Assembly (NCBI GenBank): GCA_964019165.1
Contig: OZ025270.1
Coordinates: 6,860,644-6,924,643 of the forward strand
Origin: Mastigias papua
Lineage: Eukaryota; Cnidaria; Scyphozoa; Rhizostomeae; Mastigiidae
Reading direction: 5' to 3'
Length of the DNA: 64,000 nt
Shown here: positions 34,352 to 48,175 of the stretch, piece by piece
How positions within the stretch are numbered: position 1 is the stretch's first letter
How the letters are laid out: each line of letters starts with the position of its first letter
Translations under genes and position numbers: made by a program
Notes under the pieces: model-generated
The model's database searches: none
Seen by the model: the letters and a program-made list of their open reading frames with translations, nothing else
Told to the model about the DNA's origin: nothing

Positions 34352-37245
34352 ATGCTAGAAGAAAAGCAATCGACCATGAAGGATAGACTGAAAAAAGTGG
34401 AACGATTACCGGCAAAAATGAAGATTTCGACACTGCACAATGGTGAATTTGAGCATCATCCTGTAAATATTCGCTTGTCATATCGGCCAAGCCGTGGTCG
34501 TGGAGTCAGAAGAATTTTGTGCCCATCGATTGCACTTTCCATTTGCAATGTATGCCACCGTGTGGGACATTTCAAGCGAGATGTCCCACAAGGCACAACA
34601 GGTAAATCACTTAATTTAAGCGGCTAAACGCTGTCGAAGTTGGGGTCCAGACAGTGGCTTCAGAAAGCCCCAGTGAAAACTTGGATGTTTATGAGCATGG
34701 ATTAACTATATTTTCCATAGTATATCCTTTGTGGAAAAGTTTATGGGTATCGTGCAAATTTAGTTTTGGATAGCGGTGCTGGCATTTCGTTGGTTAGTAG
34801 CAAATATCTCAGTACACTAGATAATGAAATAGCAGAAATATTGTGTGAAAATCAGGGGGGGGGGACAATGATTGTAAGTGCAACTGGACGAAGCGTTGAG
34901 AAGTTATGAATAGTTTTGTTGGAAATAGACATCAATAACGAATAACGGCTTGCTCCCTTTCTTATAGCGGCAAACTTTATTTACGGCATTTCACTTGGTA
35001 CAAGTTTTATGATTCAAGCGTGTTTAACTATTGATTTCAAAAACCTTGGTAGCTTGGATTGGAACCCAGACTGTCAAAATCGCGGTGGATTGTAGCAAGA
35101 ATGCACTTGAAACAAAAAACTGCCGTTGACTTAATTGAAATAGTAGGTATACCGGTACGCTATGATGTTATCGTTGATGCTAAAGTAGATGGTCGGAATG
35201 AAAGTGTAATTGGTCTCGTGGAATTGAATCCGCTAGAATGTAGTTACCGACACTTAATCGCAAGAGCTCTCGTAACCATCAGAAATAGGACAATCCCGAT
35301 CAAATTTATAGATTCCTAGGTCGATTCAATTCAGTTGTATGCAAATTACAAAGGTGCATTTATTGAATAACACGCTGAAAGTTGTGACACAGAGGTATGA
35401 GTTAATAAGCAAAACATCAGAGGCATAAATACTACGAACTTTGTTAAGGAATCTGAATTTCAAACTTCAAATGCTCTTTCGTTTCATGATAGGGACAAAC
35501 TTTTCTGTTTATTAAGGGATTATGATGATGTATTCGCAATAGATTTGTAGCAGTTACATTTTTAGTTACTTTATCTTCCACTTCATTAATTCATTGCGTG
35601 TTTTTCTACAGCTCATTGCCATCACTTCTTCTACGCTAACACTAAACTAACATTACACTAACATTCTATTGCGTCATATCACCTTGCCCTTTTGTTAGGC
35701 CTATTTTCATACTAACTTTCCCTCAACATATTGCCTAGCGCTTCCTTTCCCACACCGATTTTTGTCATTCCATCTTTTAAGGTAATTCCGGGGAACAAAT
35801 GTAAATATCAATTCAACTTGTAAATGAGTTAGTTGGAATTTACACTGGTGATGATAAAACGCAATAGAGAAACGCATCTACAAAAGTTTCTTTGCTTCAC
35901 CGTCTACAAGCGACAAAGACCAAAGCAACACTGGGTGAGATCAAACCTATAATTATACATTATACATTATCTTAATTAGTAATTCTACAAAGTAGAAATC
36001 AAGAATTACCAAAGATTGCTTTAATTTATGACGCGCAGTGCGATTTACACATCATATAAACATGGGGGTATCAGAGCTGGTACTAGACAAAGGCCTTATA
36101 GAACACAACAAAGCGTTAATAAAATATGTGAAGACCAAGTTGAAATCATGATAGAGAGAGATAGTCCAACAGTTTCAAAGCTCGTGGACCTTAAACTTCG
36201 TGATCGTGAAAAAGAAAGATGGTAGCCATCGTTTCTGTATGGATTTTCATGAATTATATTTGATAGCTAAACGGTATGTTTACACGTTACTACAGATTTC
36301 AGAACTCTTGAACCCCTTTGGAAATGCCTTGTATTTGAGTACAATTAAACTTGCTAGTGGGAGCTGGCAAATATCGTTAGACAAAGCCAGTACAGAAAAT
36401 ATTGCATTTACCAGAAAGAGCGCTCTTCATTACTTGTTCTGCCTTTGGGTTTAGTGAATGCACCCCTACTTTTCAACGTAGGATAGGTATAGTTTTAAGT
36501 GGACCATAGTGGAAAAGTTTCTTAGTATATTTCGATGACGTAATATTTTTTATGTCCATTGAAAATCATTTACGGGATTTAAAGAATACGTTTGATTAGT
36601 GTCATGCAGAAAGTCTCAAACCAAAAGCGAGAAAATGTGACTTTGTGAAGTTGAAGGTTAATTATTTTTGACACTTCGTTCCAAGAGACGGATTATAACC
36701 TGATCCTAAGAAATTAGGTGCTGCCCAGAGCTACCCGTCTCTCGGTTGCTGAAGCACCTCTTTTTAATTTGAATAATGGTGAAAATCTCAATGGGATTAT
36801 AACTGTGAAAATGCGTTTGATCTCCTAAGAGTAAAACCAACGTATCCTCCAATATTGGCATACCCTGGTTTTTCGAAAGATGCTATATTTTTTGCGGATG
36901 CAGCAGTGACTAAACGGGTAGGAGCAGTTTTATCGTAAAAGAATAGATCGAAAGGAAAGGATGTTAAGCTATGCTGCACTTAGTTTGAAGAAAATTGAGT
37001 GCAACCACCCTACCATTGGCGCAGAATTACTGACCGTAGTTTCAAGCATGAAATACTTTCAACGATGCCCTTATGGCAGAAAATTTATTGTGGTTGCGGA
37101 TCACAAATCATTTACCTGAATGAAACATAATAATGACCCCATGGGACGATTAGGGTGCTGGGCGCTCACGTTACAAAGTTACAAATATGAAATTCGTCAT
37201 TGGGTAGGTGCAAAATATGGTAGCGCGGATGGGTTGTCTAGGTGA
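34352..37245 (+). pseudogene. Gypsy-type LTR retrotransposon relic (gag knuckle, protease, RT, RNase H)
   Basis: Plus-strand pieces appear in Gypsy order. A zinc-knuckle remnant CNVCHRVGHFKRDV (34549-34590) has its last Cys lost. A retropepsin-like NLVLDSGAGISLVSS follows at about 34758. The RT pieces are KKKDGSHRFCMDFHELY (36206-) and the catalytic YFDDVIFFM (about 36526). An RNase H region runs from LSYAALSLKKIECNHPT (about 36964) to a VVADHKSF box (about 37090) and ends GAKYGSADGLSR (about 37240). Many stops and frameshifts separate them. Diverged sequence continues to about 37.7 kb, where integrase would lie, but none is recognisable. No LTR pair was identified. Older gag sequence may extend left to about 33.6 kb. 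Confidence 0.85.
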
Positions 37246-37249
37246 ACCC

Positions 37250-38360
37250 CTCCTATAGAGAAATTGTAGAGAGTCCTGAAATGGAAGGACCATTAGTTGC
37301 GCTTCTTAGTACTGAATTTGGTATTGAACATATTGAAGTACTTCAGAAAAGAGATAAACTACTTTCATAATTAATCCAATTTAAAGAAAACAGATATTTG
37401 CCAGAAGACGCAAAGTTTTCCAAGAAAATTGTAGCTATGTCCAATAACTATATGCTTTCGGCCAAGGTGTTGTCTCATCTTTAGACACCCACTGCAAGAT
37501 TTCGTAGAGAGCCCTTTAGACAGCAGCTAGCGGTTACTAACGGAGTACGATTGGAAATTATGACTGCTTGTGATGAAGAGGCAACCGCCAGGCTAGATTT
37601 TCTATAGATGCTACTTCGTCACCCTGAGAAGAAATGCTTCTAAATGCTAACTATTGCGTTCGCATTGTACCTCGTTTGCGCGAATGCCGAAGATTTGCAC
37701 AGGACAACATACAGCTGTCACGACAGGGACAGTAGCTTAACTTTAATAAACTAGCCAAGTTGTCATAATGCGAACCAGGTGAATGCATTTGGTTATTTCA
37801 CAATTTCGTGAAATGGAAGGATAGTGAACTTGACGACAGTTATGAACCAGAAACGAACCGGATTTGTCCAGAACAATGGAGAGAATGAACTAACCTACCC
37901 GAAAGGGATTCAGACGCTCGACTTTGTACGTCAGGAAGCTCGAAATCAAGGATTGCAAGTTATTTTCTCGCACTGTCACTTATAGCAAGATATGTCTGTA
38001 TCGTATTAGAAAATTACTTCACGTAGAATTTCACAAAATCACAAGAGCCTTTCAGCATATCGCATCGGAAACCTCTTATTATGAAACCAAGGTTATAAAA
38101 GTATCAAAAAACAAAGTGACATGATATTTTATCAGTCAGTCAACCGTTCCCTAGAAGATACTAGATCATGTCTTGCAGAACAGACAAAGACAACAATAAT
38201 GAAAATGAAAGACACTGAACAGGCCTAGGTACAAGAAAAAGCAGGTTGGAATACCATGAATACACCAAGTCACTTAGTAGTTCATATTCTAGTGTCACCA
38301 ATAACTATTATATATATGATACATGGACTACCTGCCTCGCCTACATAAATCTTCATACAC
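37250..38360. other. Decayed element flank and intergenic sequence
   Basis: Probably the integrase/3' part of the Gypsy relic in its first half. Nothing recognisable lies between it and the esterase gene's stop codon at 38363. Confidence 0.4.
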
Positions 38361-38362
38361 AA

Positions 38363-41300
38363 TCAATCTGATGTAATGAGATCTTTCTCCGGATTGACGT
38401 GATCTACATTTTTCCAATCAGGATATACAATTTTTAAAGGTGATAGAATTACATCAAAATGCTCCTTGACTCTTTCATACAGAAACTCGTGTCCTTCCTT
38501 GCTAAAATGCAATCCATCCGAAAAGAATTGAGGCCATTGCTGAAAATAAAGGGTCAAAAGTCCACTTAAAGACATAAGTTATTGATATTTCGTAGTTAAA
38601 ATGTAAAGAGACGATCTGAAGGCAGGAATGCCGTAGTGGGGGCATGATAAGGGGCAATCCCCTCATTGCCCATATCACCTTGTCATTGAAGGTACCATTT
38701 CTAATTTTGCTCCCTTTTTGCCACTTATTTGATGTAGCTTCCGTGTACGAAGGGCTTTGAGTTGTAATAGGCAAGATAACAGTAATTCTAGGAAGCGAAA
38801 TTCGAATGAAAACAGCTAAGTACATTCATGTTCTGTACATTGCATCGAAACACCAGTTATAAATAAATAGCTAAATTGCTCAAAATAACCCTACCTGTAG
38901 CTCCAGCATACTTTTCCACAGGTCAATACTACGAATATTTAGTTCACTTGCTAATGATAACGAGGCATTGACATAATGTACAGTGCTTTCAGCTGAATGT
39001 GATATTGGGCCATAACCTTAAAATTGAGAATAAAAATTTTACAGAAAAGGACATACATTTTGGAAGCATAAAAACTTAGAAGGATCAGTAAAGGCTTTAG
39101 GGTAATTTTATAGTACTAGGAGGTAATCTCAGAGTGGGAGAACATTAACATAAAAGATCGTTTCTAACTTTTTAAACTTTCAATCTCTGAGAAATTCGCC
39201 AGTATCCTGATTCTCTCGATGGCTCACTATATTTGGGCCCGGGGGTAGACCTTTGAATCGCTCCCAGCTGGTAGGTAAACGCCTTGTTGAGATTGTTTCT
39301 GGCTTGAATAAACTTTAAATTTTTAACTTTGATTGGTCAAACACCGTTCAAATGTTTGGTTGACGATTGAGCGAGAAGGATTGTGGCAAGCAACGTATAG
39401 TCGACCAAAAATCAAAGATGAAACTTATCTCATTCCTGTTCACTTCACTGTGAACAGCTAAGTGCTAACTCTTGTGAAATATTTTGGTGGGGGGTGATAA
39501 TGTAGACCAGGCTTGAGCACAGTCGCTATCTGTTTGGAATAAGTTACAGTAAGATTTTGGACGCCTGGTACCCATATGACAGCAAGAAACGTGCTTACGA
39601 ATGGTCGTATTAGTACTATTTATTGTACAATTCATGACATCTTAGTTCCTTCTGCACAAATACTATTGAATATTGTTTGACTTTGATGTGCATTGCTGCG
39701 CTGGCTGTTATAGTCTGCTTTGGCTTTTTGGAACTCTTGTAGTTTCTCGATGTCTACTCTTCCCACACGCAATGAAGAAATAGATGATATTGCTCGTTGA
39801 CAGACGATGCGCCCACTACGAAATTCAACTGCGGTACGGGCGAACAATCAATACTTTGAAGGCGCTGAAAAAATTAACCACACATTGCTTTAGACTGAGC
39901 TTTCTCCCCATCGTCCTTTTTAGTTCGGAGTACTGAAAACACTGATTTGTGGATTGATAGATGTAAAAGGCAAATATTAGCAAGTGAAAAAGGGATTTTA
40001 CAGACGGACATAGATGAACATATTTCTTAGTAGCCCCTGATATTGATCTACTCAAAACATAAAAGCTGCTTGAAGGAAAACTGGTTGGAAGCTACTTTAT
40101 TCGTGAGGTATGCAGCAACACCTCTAGCATCGTGAGACCTTCTCTAAATCCGTCCATCTCACAGCAGATTCACAAAGAGTTGGAAACAATGCATATAAGT
40201 GATACTTAAATGGATGTTTTCGACTTGCGCAAAATTATTTACATTTGCGCAAGCAGACATCCCAATAGTAACCACTAGATATATAATCTAATGCCTAAGC
40301 ACACCATTTCAGGTATTTTCTGAATGCAACCAACTTATGACCGCAAGAAATCATCGTATGGCGCAGCCTCATGTCTCTTTCAGTCCTGCCTTGCATACTT
40401 GTCTGGAGAGAGCACAAAAAGTTGCACCAAAGCCTTTTTGGCATTATAGCTTAGGGGCAAATGTCTCCCGATTCCTCTCCTTTGCTCCTGAACTCATGAC
40501 ATACTGTATTTGACCCTAGAAAGTTATCCTTTTTTCAACTGCTTTCAAAAGATAAGCTATCGTTGCTGTCACTGAGTGAGAAAATAAAACACCCTGCAGA
40601 AGCCATTCGCATATAAATGCTACATGATGTCAGTAATAGTAATGGGATACTGTTTATGAGAAAAAGGAAGAACGAAGGACAGAAACTGACAAGGAGAGAA
40701 TATAATATGAAGACATGCTGAAAACGTGGATGGATAATGTGGAATTGCAATCAGGTTACTGGAGCAAAAGAACTATGGAGCATTTGATTATTACAAAAAA
40801 CATTGTCAGAGGACAAAGCGCATGAGGGAATCAAAACATTGGGTTGTATTACCAAAAGATGACAAATACGAAAGACCCAGAGATAGAAAAGTATCATCTA
40901 GCAGATAAGGTTGAGGAACGAGCCAAGGATGAAGAAGGAGCAGTTATATAACAAACAATGAGAATAAAAGCTGCTGGGCCAGAACCCTGTAGATGCACGG
41001 GAAATGCTTATGGCAATCGGAACAAAGTGGGCAACAGACAAATACTTTTGACAGAGTTATAAAGATAGACCGTGTGCCAGGTGAATGGCGAGACAGTACA
41101 TTCCTCAAAAATTCGAAGAAGAACGCCAACAATCAGGATTGAATGAAATACCTTCGGAAAATATAGGAAAGCTAACTGACAGGAGCCTGCTTTGCATACC
41201 GTGTACTATACGTGCTGGGCGAGGCAATATGTAGAGGGTCTGAAGTCATGGAAGGATGTGATGGAGGAAAGGGGAATAAAGGGTAGTAGGCAGATGAAAA

Positions 41301-44300
41301 AATACCAGGCAATGAAGTGAAAACAGGATGGTGATGAGACAGTGATAAGGATTGAGAAGAGGAGATTTTCTGCACGATTACATAACGAAGCTAAACCTCA
41401 TTTTGGTCCACTGGGTTATGCACATGAGTGGCACTCGGTCCTACGAGCACTCATTGACGGACTGAAGTATTGAAACAGGTATTTGGGGCCGACGTTTTTG
41501 AAGATTTACAGTTCAGTCGGATATAAGGCCAGAAGAAGAGTTGATAAATGAATACACATAGGTAAGAAGTGAAGGGAAGTCGTAGGAGTGACTTGAGAGA
41601 GAAGAGCTGGTAACTGCACAAAACAATGGTGAGACTAGATATGTTTCACTTTGGGCGGATGCAGAAGACAAAGATGCAAGAGAGGGGTCATTCAGATACG
41701 TACATACCAGAATGGCGAAAATCTGATCCACTTGTACGTACATGTAAGCCTCTAAGAAGCCCCCTTTCTTGCGTACACACTTCTACCCATCTGCCCCTCC
41801 CCCAATATCCAACGGGAGGTGTTAAATATGGTTTACACACAATATGCCACTCATTCATTAATACCTGACTGACGATGCCAAATGGTTTGCAAATATGCAT
41901 AATTAAAGCGGATCCTCTAATTGTTATACTGACACCACAAGTGGCATGCAGACACACTTTTGTTGATAGAGGAATCTTCTGGCAAAGAAGAATAGTACAG
42001 AATGCTTAGACAAAAGCGACTAGCTTTTAATTTTCCACACAAGCTTGCATGGGTCCACCCCCTCTCCCTTGTACGCAAATGTACGCTTTTGTTTTACCCT
42101 CCTACCCCTTCGTGCGCACGTACCAAGTGAATGACCACAGGTAGCAAGGTTGTACGAGATTAAAGCTGTAAGAAGGAAGAAGTCTATGAGAGCAATTTAC
42201 ACTGGCGAACTCATCGCTAGTTGAAACTCCACTTCAAAAAGAAGTTTAAAATCATGAGCTAGGAGTTTTATTTATCGCCTATATACACTTTCAAAGAGTT
42301 TCTCAATTTCAAATGAGTTTATCAATTTTTCTTTTGGCCAACCAAACCAGCATGCCCCTTTTTGACAAAAATTCTTTAGAAAGGGTATGGGCTACACAAT
42401 GCCATTATAATTCCAGTTGACAAAGTCTGCTCTCCATGTTATCATATACATAAATACGGATGTTCCTTGATGTTCATATGCAGAAGTTCAATCCCTAAAC
42501 GAAAATTTATTACTGATTACATTGTAGTAAGGGCTACCTTGTGTTTTGCAATGAATTGACCATGCACTCAGATCTATGGGTGGAGGAGAAATTAGAATAA
42601 TATTTTCTGTTGGAATTCCACTATTTTCCATTTTTGAAATGATTGACATCAAGTTTTTCTTGTATTCGTCTACTGGTACATATCTGTCATCCTTGTCTGG
42701 CAGCACAGCATCATTTGTTCCCAACAAAATAGTTGCTGCAAATAAGGATCCCTTTGGTTTTCCATCATATTTCAGTAAATTCGGTAAGATCACTTCAGCC
42801 ATACGAGAGGTGTACCCACTAAAGCCACGATTCAGAAAGTCACATTTTCTAAAAAAAATAGGACAAACTGTGTACTTGCACTGATAAACAAAGTAACTCT
42901 CTCTCTTATTTCTATCACTTTCTAATAGCTATATCGAAGGCACTTAGATATTATATGAATAATGCATATTGTCTGTACCTAACTTACATATACCATAATT
43001 TATTTACATTGCACTTGAATGTTATGCCCTATAGAACTGATAAAACATTAATGATGTCAAATTGAATTTGCTGCTAGGTTTATAGTTTGGCTTAAAAAGA
43101 GAGGGAGGCATAATAAAAACATTCACAATTTGAGATACCTATTAGGGTAGGGGGGCCTAGAGGAGAAGGTTCAAAGGAGGTTAATCTTTGGAGATATATG
43201 ATCTGTCATTTAAGATAATTCTTTTCAGAAGTGAGCATGCATATTTATAGCCTTCAACTAACGGTATAGAGGTAACTTTTGCGCAGACCAACCCTTTCAA
43301 GTTTGAAGGGCATTGCAAACAAGAAACTTTGATGAGGCTACACCTTGTAACATGTTTGAACAATTTTAGAAATGTTCATGTTTTATTGGAAACCAGTAGA
43401 TAAGTGATCAGTGGCTGTACTAATGGGAAGAGCAGTCTTAGACAGATTCTATTTGCACCAAACTTTATTTGTCTGATTTTATTATCAATTAAAACCTTTC
43501 ACAGGCTAATAATTTTAGTGACATGTCTATAATTTGCACTCATTGTAAGAGAATTTCTTTAATCCCAATTATTGTTGTTGTAGTACAAATATAGTAACTA
43601 GTTGAGTTAGTTAGCTTGTTGAATTTGAATTGAATCACATGGTGACAAAATGACTGCTATAAACGACCCATCAGTCAATCAAGAGGACTATTAAGGTCAA
43701 ATATGAATACACTATTTCAAAGTTTATTGATAGGTCGACCAAACATAATGTATCCCAAAACTAATCCATAGTATATTACAATTAACAAGAAAAGAAAGAA
43801 AGGAACTAAATCCCTAAACCACTTGGGTTTCCCTCTTCATGGCCCTGTCTACAACTTTGTAAAAGTCCTAAAGTTTCAGTCATCCTTTTCCAACTGCTTT
43901 CCAACTTCCACTTATGAGTGAATGAGCATGGCCAATATTATCAGGTTTTAATCCCAAGTTCATGATGGTTACTATGATGTTGACACTTGCTCTTTACAGT
44001 CTTCATTATAATTGGCTTCTATTGTGTATAATCTAGTTAATAGCAACATACTATTAATTACCAAATTCAGCTCTAGTTAAACTCTAGTGGACAAGCCTAT
44101 ATTATGGTACTTGGCATTTTAGCTTACTCTGTTCAAAGTAGGACCCTCCAAACAGCAAATTTCCTTTATATAGTAACATTCAAAAGGAAAATCAAGTTAT
44201 GAACTCTATGATTTGGTATACTAGCAATAAAATCATGCTATCAGCTTTCTTCTTTAGTGCTTCCCTGTGAATCTAGGCAAGTCAAATGATAGTGGTTGAG

Positions 44301-46131
44301 TGTACTGAACTAAGCTTACACTCTTTATTTAGATAAAAGATTCTATGAAAGCAACACCATGCTCTGTGGATTCTCTTAAATACCAACTATATGCCTGCAA
44401 TTAAGCTTCACCTTTGCTCTCTTCTGATAATGTGTGTCTAAACTTCAATTTGGTAGCTTGTATCAATTTGTTTTTTATAATCTACAGCCCTCCAAATGGC
44501 TGGCTGGAAGCCAAAGGCCATCTGCAGCTGGTTGCTGAATGGCATAAACACTTTAACTATTTCAACAAAGCCTACTATGCTAAATCTGAATCACTTCATT
44601 GTGGCAATACAAAAATATATCCATAAAACTTGAAATCAGAATAAAAACCCTACCTTTCAAAATCCTCCACAAGTTTTGCACACCAGCCACCATCATGGAA
44701 TCCTTTCTATGATGATATAATGAGAGTAATTCAGATCTGCAAACTATACTCCTCAGCTGGCATCTTCATGATCAGTTTACAACTTTCTGATTATCAATAC
44801 TCAAATAAGAGTGCAACATAATAACACATTGCATTTAACTTGGGACTAAATTTTGTCTGAGAGTTTATTGAATTGACATCTATTTACTCTGAGAACCCAC
44901 AAAGCTGGCAGCTTAAGCCCTGTGGAGCATAACCAATGTCTCTAGCCAATCAGATTGGCATCATAAATTATAGAAATAATCTAGTATCTGAGTACCATGT
45001 CTTGCAAAATCAAAGGAAGTAATTTGCTTAAATGCAGGTGATCATTTCTGTAGCCCTAGACCACACTTCTGCTGACTAAGTGAGAGCTTACAGGGGGTGG
45101 GGGGGGGACTAGTTCACTGGCAGCTCTAAAGGTTTGACTTCCCACTCCATTCTTACATGTCAAACACCTGGCAAGAATGCAGTGGGTACGTTTTCAAATG
45201 TATATTACACAAATACAGTGCTATGTCACAGAAACAAAGATTATATGATGGACCATACCCACACCATATTATCCCAAATCTGGTAACAACAATTTCATAT
45301 TATTATATATATTTCATATATGTATCTAATGGGAAGGTAGTGTTTCAATACATGTGCTGATTTTCATAGGGTTCTCACACCATGGAATATTATTATAATT
45401 AAATAAACTAACCAAATAACTAATATATTTGAAAGTCTAGAATAACTATCTCACAATCCTAATAATAAATACTGTAACACTGTAAAAAGTCCCAGAAAAG
45501 AATTAATACTGCATTCTGGTATGAAGTTCTGTTTTCAAGAAAATATCATGGGTGTGTAGATAATATACTTTCCATAAAGGAAAATTAAGAATATACTTAT
45601 ATTGCAAAATTGAATAACCCAGCAAGTAAGGGAAAATATCAGTAAATTTCGATTCTTAGATCATAAACTGGCAGTAGAGGCTCAAACATACCATAGACTA
45701 AAGTCCAGATCAATGAATTTCTTCTCCATGCGGAGGAAAAGATGGTTCGATTCATTGTATTATGAGATGAACCTCAAGCATGAGACATTAGAGCTTTTTT
45801 CCACATATCACTGTATATTGGTACTGAATGTTTTAATACATTGATGAAACGACAAAATTTATCGTCTACCAACAACGTGACAGAATGTGTAATTGAAAAA
45901 TAGCTCTGCAGCCCTATCAATAGCTGTATGAACTATACCCTTTACGTTGTACATGGGCAATTGTGTGAAACAATTTCTGAAATCTGAAATCATACAAACC
46001 TGAGTTAACGAATCACCATACAGTATAACTTTTGGGAAAAAGTTATTGAAGCTGTACGTAATACTCTTTTTCTCCTGCAGAGTCATAGTGATAAAAATCT
46101 CAAGAACTGCAAACAGTATTATACATTTCAT
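38363..46131 (-). CDS. IAH1: IAH1-like SGNH esterase (isoamyl acetate-hydrolysing esterase homologue), five exons
   Basis: Exons (minus strand): 46131-46000, 44706-44654, 42848-42538, 39016-38895 and 38539-38363. Every intron is GT-AG, and phases 0, 2, 1, 0 join exactly to give 264 residues (family about 250). The SGNH/GDSL blocks are intact: GDSLTQ with nucleophile Ser41 (block I), NRGFSGY with the block II Gly near 70-73, LLGTNDA with Asn107 (block III), and SDGLHFS with Asp214 and His217 (block V). The N-terminal 22 residues start MKCIILFAVLEIFITM, a possible signal or membrane segment not typical of the cytosolic family; Met16 is an alternative start. Family members hydrolyse short-chain esters; the substrate here is unknown. 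Intron 3 carries an RTE-like relic. Confidence 0.95.
40740..41120 (+). pseudogene. RTE-like non-LTR retrotransposon relic in esterase intron 3
   Basis: In shifting plus-strand frames I see KYHLADKVEERAKDEEGAV (about 40890), MRIKAAGPE (about 40960), VDAREMLMAIGTKWATD (about 40990) and FDRVIKIDRVPGEWRDSTF (about 41050). This is the sequence order before and at the start of RTE/BovB-like reverse transcriptases (KAxGPDG..., then IPxEWR). It is antisense to the host gene and broken by frameshifts. Sequence to about 41.7 kb may belong to it but is not recognisable. Confidence 0.6.
42849..44653 (-). other. Esterase intron 2
   Basis: A GT-AG intron of 1805 bases. No gene or element was recognised inside; GAGAGGGAGG and GGGTAGGGGGG runs occur near 43100-43160. 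Confidence 0.8.
44707..45999 (-). other. Esterase intron 1
   Basis: A GT-AG intron of 1293 bases with a G-homopolymer-rich stretch near 45093. No other feature was seen. Confidence 0.8.
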
Positions 46132-46134
46132 TAC

Positions 46135-47030
46135 ATGAACAAGTGAACAGCAAGTACAAACTCCAAATAATTCTAAGGTTCTAAGTTTAAAATTGTTGTT
46201 GTGCTGTTATTTTGGTTCATAAGTGTTGTTGTTGCTGAGTTTCTTGAACCTGTCGTGTCTGGAATTCACCTGTGCATCAGGTAATCTCCACGGTTGAGAT
46301 GATCATCATTGTGGTGCTGTGTGCAGAAGTCCAATTTAACTTCATGCACCGCCAGCTCCTAAAAGTGCTTTGAAGGGATGTTCAAAGACTCGTTAGCCCA
46401 TCAAACTGGGTGATTGATCGTTTTGCTCTTTTTCTACTGTCATATAAATGCAGCAAAATCGAAGCTGCATGTGGACAGTTATCAAGGTCATAATGGCAAG
46501 AGTGGATTGTTAGCACTATTTTAGTCTACATTGAATAGCATTGGTTTCAAGCCTCTTCTTAGCAACCTTGCTGTTAGCTTGAACACCTAGTATATTCATA
46601 GCATATTCAAATGAAAACGGAAAGCAGTTTGAATGGGCATCTTTTTCCCAATCAGAGACGGAGAGAAATGACCACGAAGTAGTATGGACAAAACTCGAGT
46701 TTCCTAATGTAGGTACAATGTTGGTTCCCATTCTCTGCAACTTTTCAATTATTAGGCATTATCTATCATCGCTGTCACATAGCTGTGTTGCTATCATCAA
46801 TAGTGATATCGAGGATCATTAACCGAATCACACTTATCCGCGTGAAACAAAAGATTTCCACTCTCAGAAAACCACTTAAATGGAAGAATGGACTGCTCTT
46901 GCTTGTTGTTCTTGTCTGGCTCCAAATAGCAGTTCGCTAAATGTGAGATAGTGGACTATCATGTGCGAAATGCTTGACAATAGGGCTCATGAAATGATTA
47001 GGATAATCTAGTGCAGAGTTGTGGAATAGA
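46135..47030. other. Upstream region of the esterase gene
   Basis: No core promoter motif stands out. A 74-codon minus-strand frame at 46516-46740 has protein-like composition but no recognised motif. Confidence 0.35.
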
Positions 47031-47032
47031 GC

Positions 47033-47117
47033 CGGCTACCCTACCTCACTGTGCCGATGGCTCAGGATCCTCTGTAATGGGCAGTCCTCAACGCTGGGAA
47101 TCGTACTTGGGACTAAC
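47033..47117 (+). mobile_element. SINE 3' fragment, copy 4
   Basis: GGCTACCCTACCTCACTG, CCGATGGCTCAGGAT, GGGCAGTCCTCAACG and GGAATCGTACTTGGGACT match the 3' part of the SINE at 1436-1706. The head and the central part are missing. Confidence 0.75.
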
Positions 47118-48052
47118 CAAAAAGCTATGTAGCAGAAAGTTATGCAGAAAAATGCCATTGTACTCCAAAAGCTCGTCTATCAACAGACGCTGTATGGCCC
47201 AGATCGCAAAGAGCCGATCGTCATCCTCACCCTCTAACTTTGCATCATTACGGGTCCTCCTTCATTTGGTGTTGCTAAAGATTTTGCTCTGATACACCCT
47301 GAAGTGCGCACTGTTGCGTTGCCTACCACCTTGCAGTTTAACCCCAGACTACCCTTTGGTTTTCGACCATAGGACGTTGCACCATGTACGGTGCGAAATA
47401 GGTGTCAAAATGTACCAAGCGAAAACATTCAAGCTGATTTCCAACACAGTGTGGAAATCCCGCATATTCTTGCCTGGCATGGAATTTGCCTAGATTTTTT
47501 ATGCAGGTAGAAAACGAATGGACATATTTCCTTGAAATGAAAATGAATTATCCGAGCTTGACTCGAACTTGTGGAACTCAACTTTGTATGCTCCACCACT
47601 GAGTCTTCTACCACCATCGTTTCTTTGACATTTAGCATCCTTCAGTCTAATACACCTTCATTTCCAGAAAAGGCACTGAGCAGCACATAAGCAGGCACAG
47701 CTCAACTTAGAAGGTGCAGTTGAGCTACAGAATTTGACTCAAGCAGCTTGGGTAGCTTGGATAGACAGAGTTTGGACCGACTCAGAAGAAAGTTTGTATT
47801 TGTAATACAATATGTCCCTATAAGTTGTGCTGCAAGAAGAGAATTGAAATCACTGAAGGCTTTAGGATTCACCTCTGTGATTAGTGAGGCATTAGAATCG
47901 TTTGCAATGAGGATAGCATGATATCCCACGTTCAAGAGGCCTTTAAAATTGTCGGAAATTTGCACTTGATTAGATGATGAATAATTGAATTTATAGTTGA
48001 AGTAGCATTTCGAAAAGAACATTTCGCAATTAATCACCACTATAGAGTAATA

Positions 48053-48175
48053 TCAATGAGGGATTTTCCCAAGAAGCTGATTATTTACTTGAGTGAGCAT
48101 AGCCGTCAAATATTTGAGAGACCTGTTAGGTGTATTTTCTCCCAACCTAATTGACCAGCCATCATGGAAATGGGC
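48053..48175 (-). pseudogene. C-terminal fragment of an unidentified repetitive protein family
   Basis: The minus-strand frame reads AHFHDGWSIRLGENTPN, then RSLKYLTAMLTQVNNQLL and a stop. The core W-S-[IV]-R-L-G-E-N-x-P matches the C-terminal part of the frame ending at 51325 (GDWSVRLGENKPRSVLNHLP), so the two are relatives on opposite strands about 3 kb apart. A TAG lies just upstream, so only this tail survives, unless the TAG is a splice acceptor. Confidence 0.6.

Noticed and set aside
39632..39847. 71-codon minus-strand frame in esterase intron 3 with a possible acceptor (CGTACCGCAG)
   Set aside because: The esterase exons join in phase without it and the family has no such insert.
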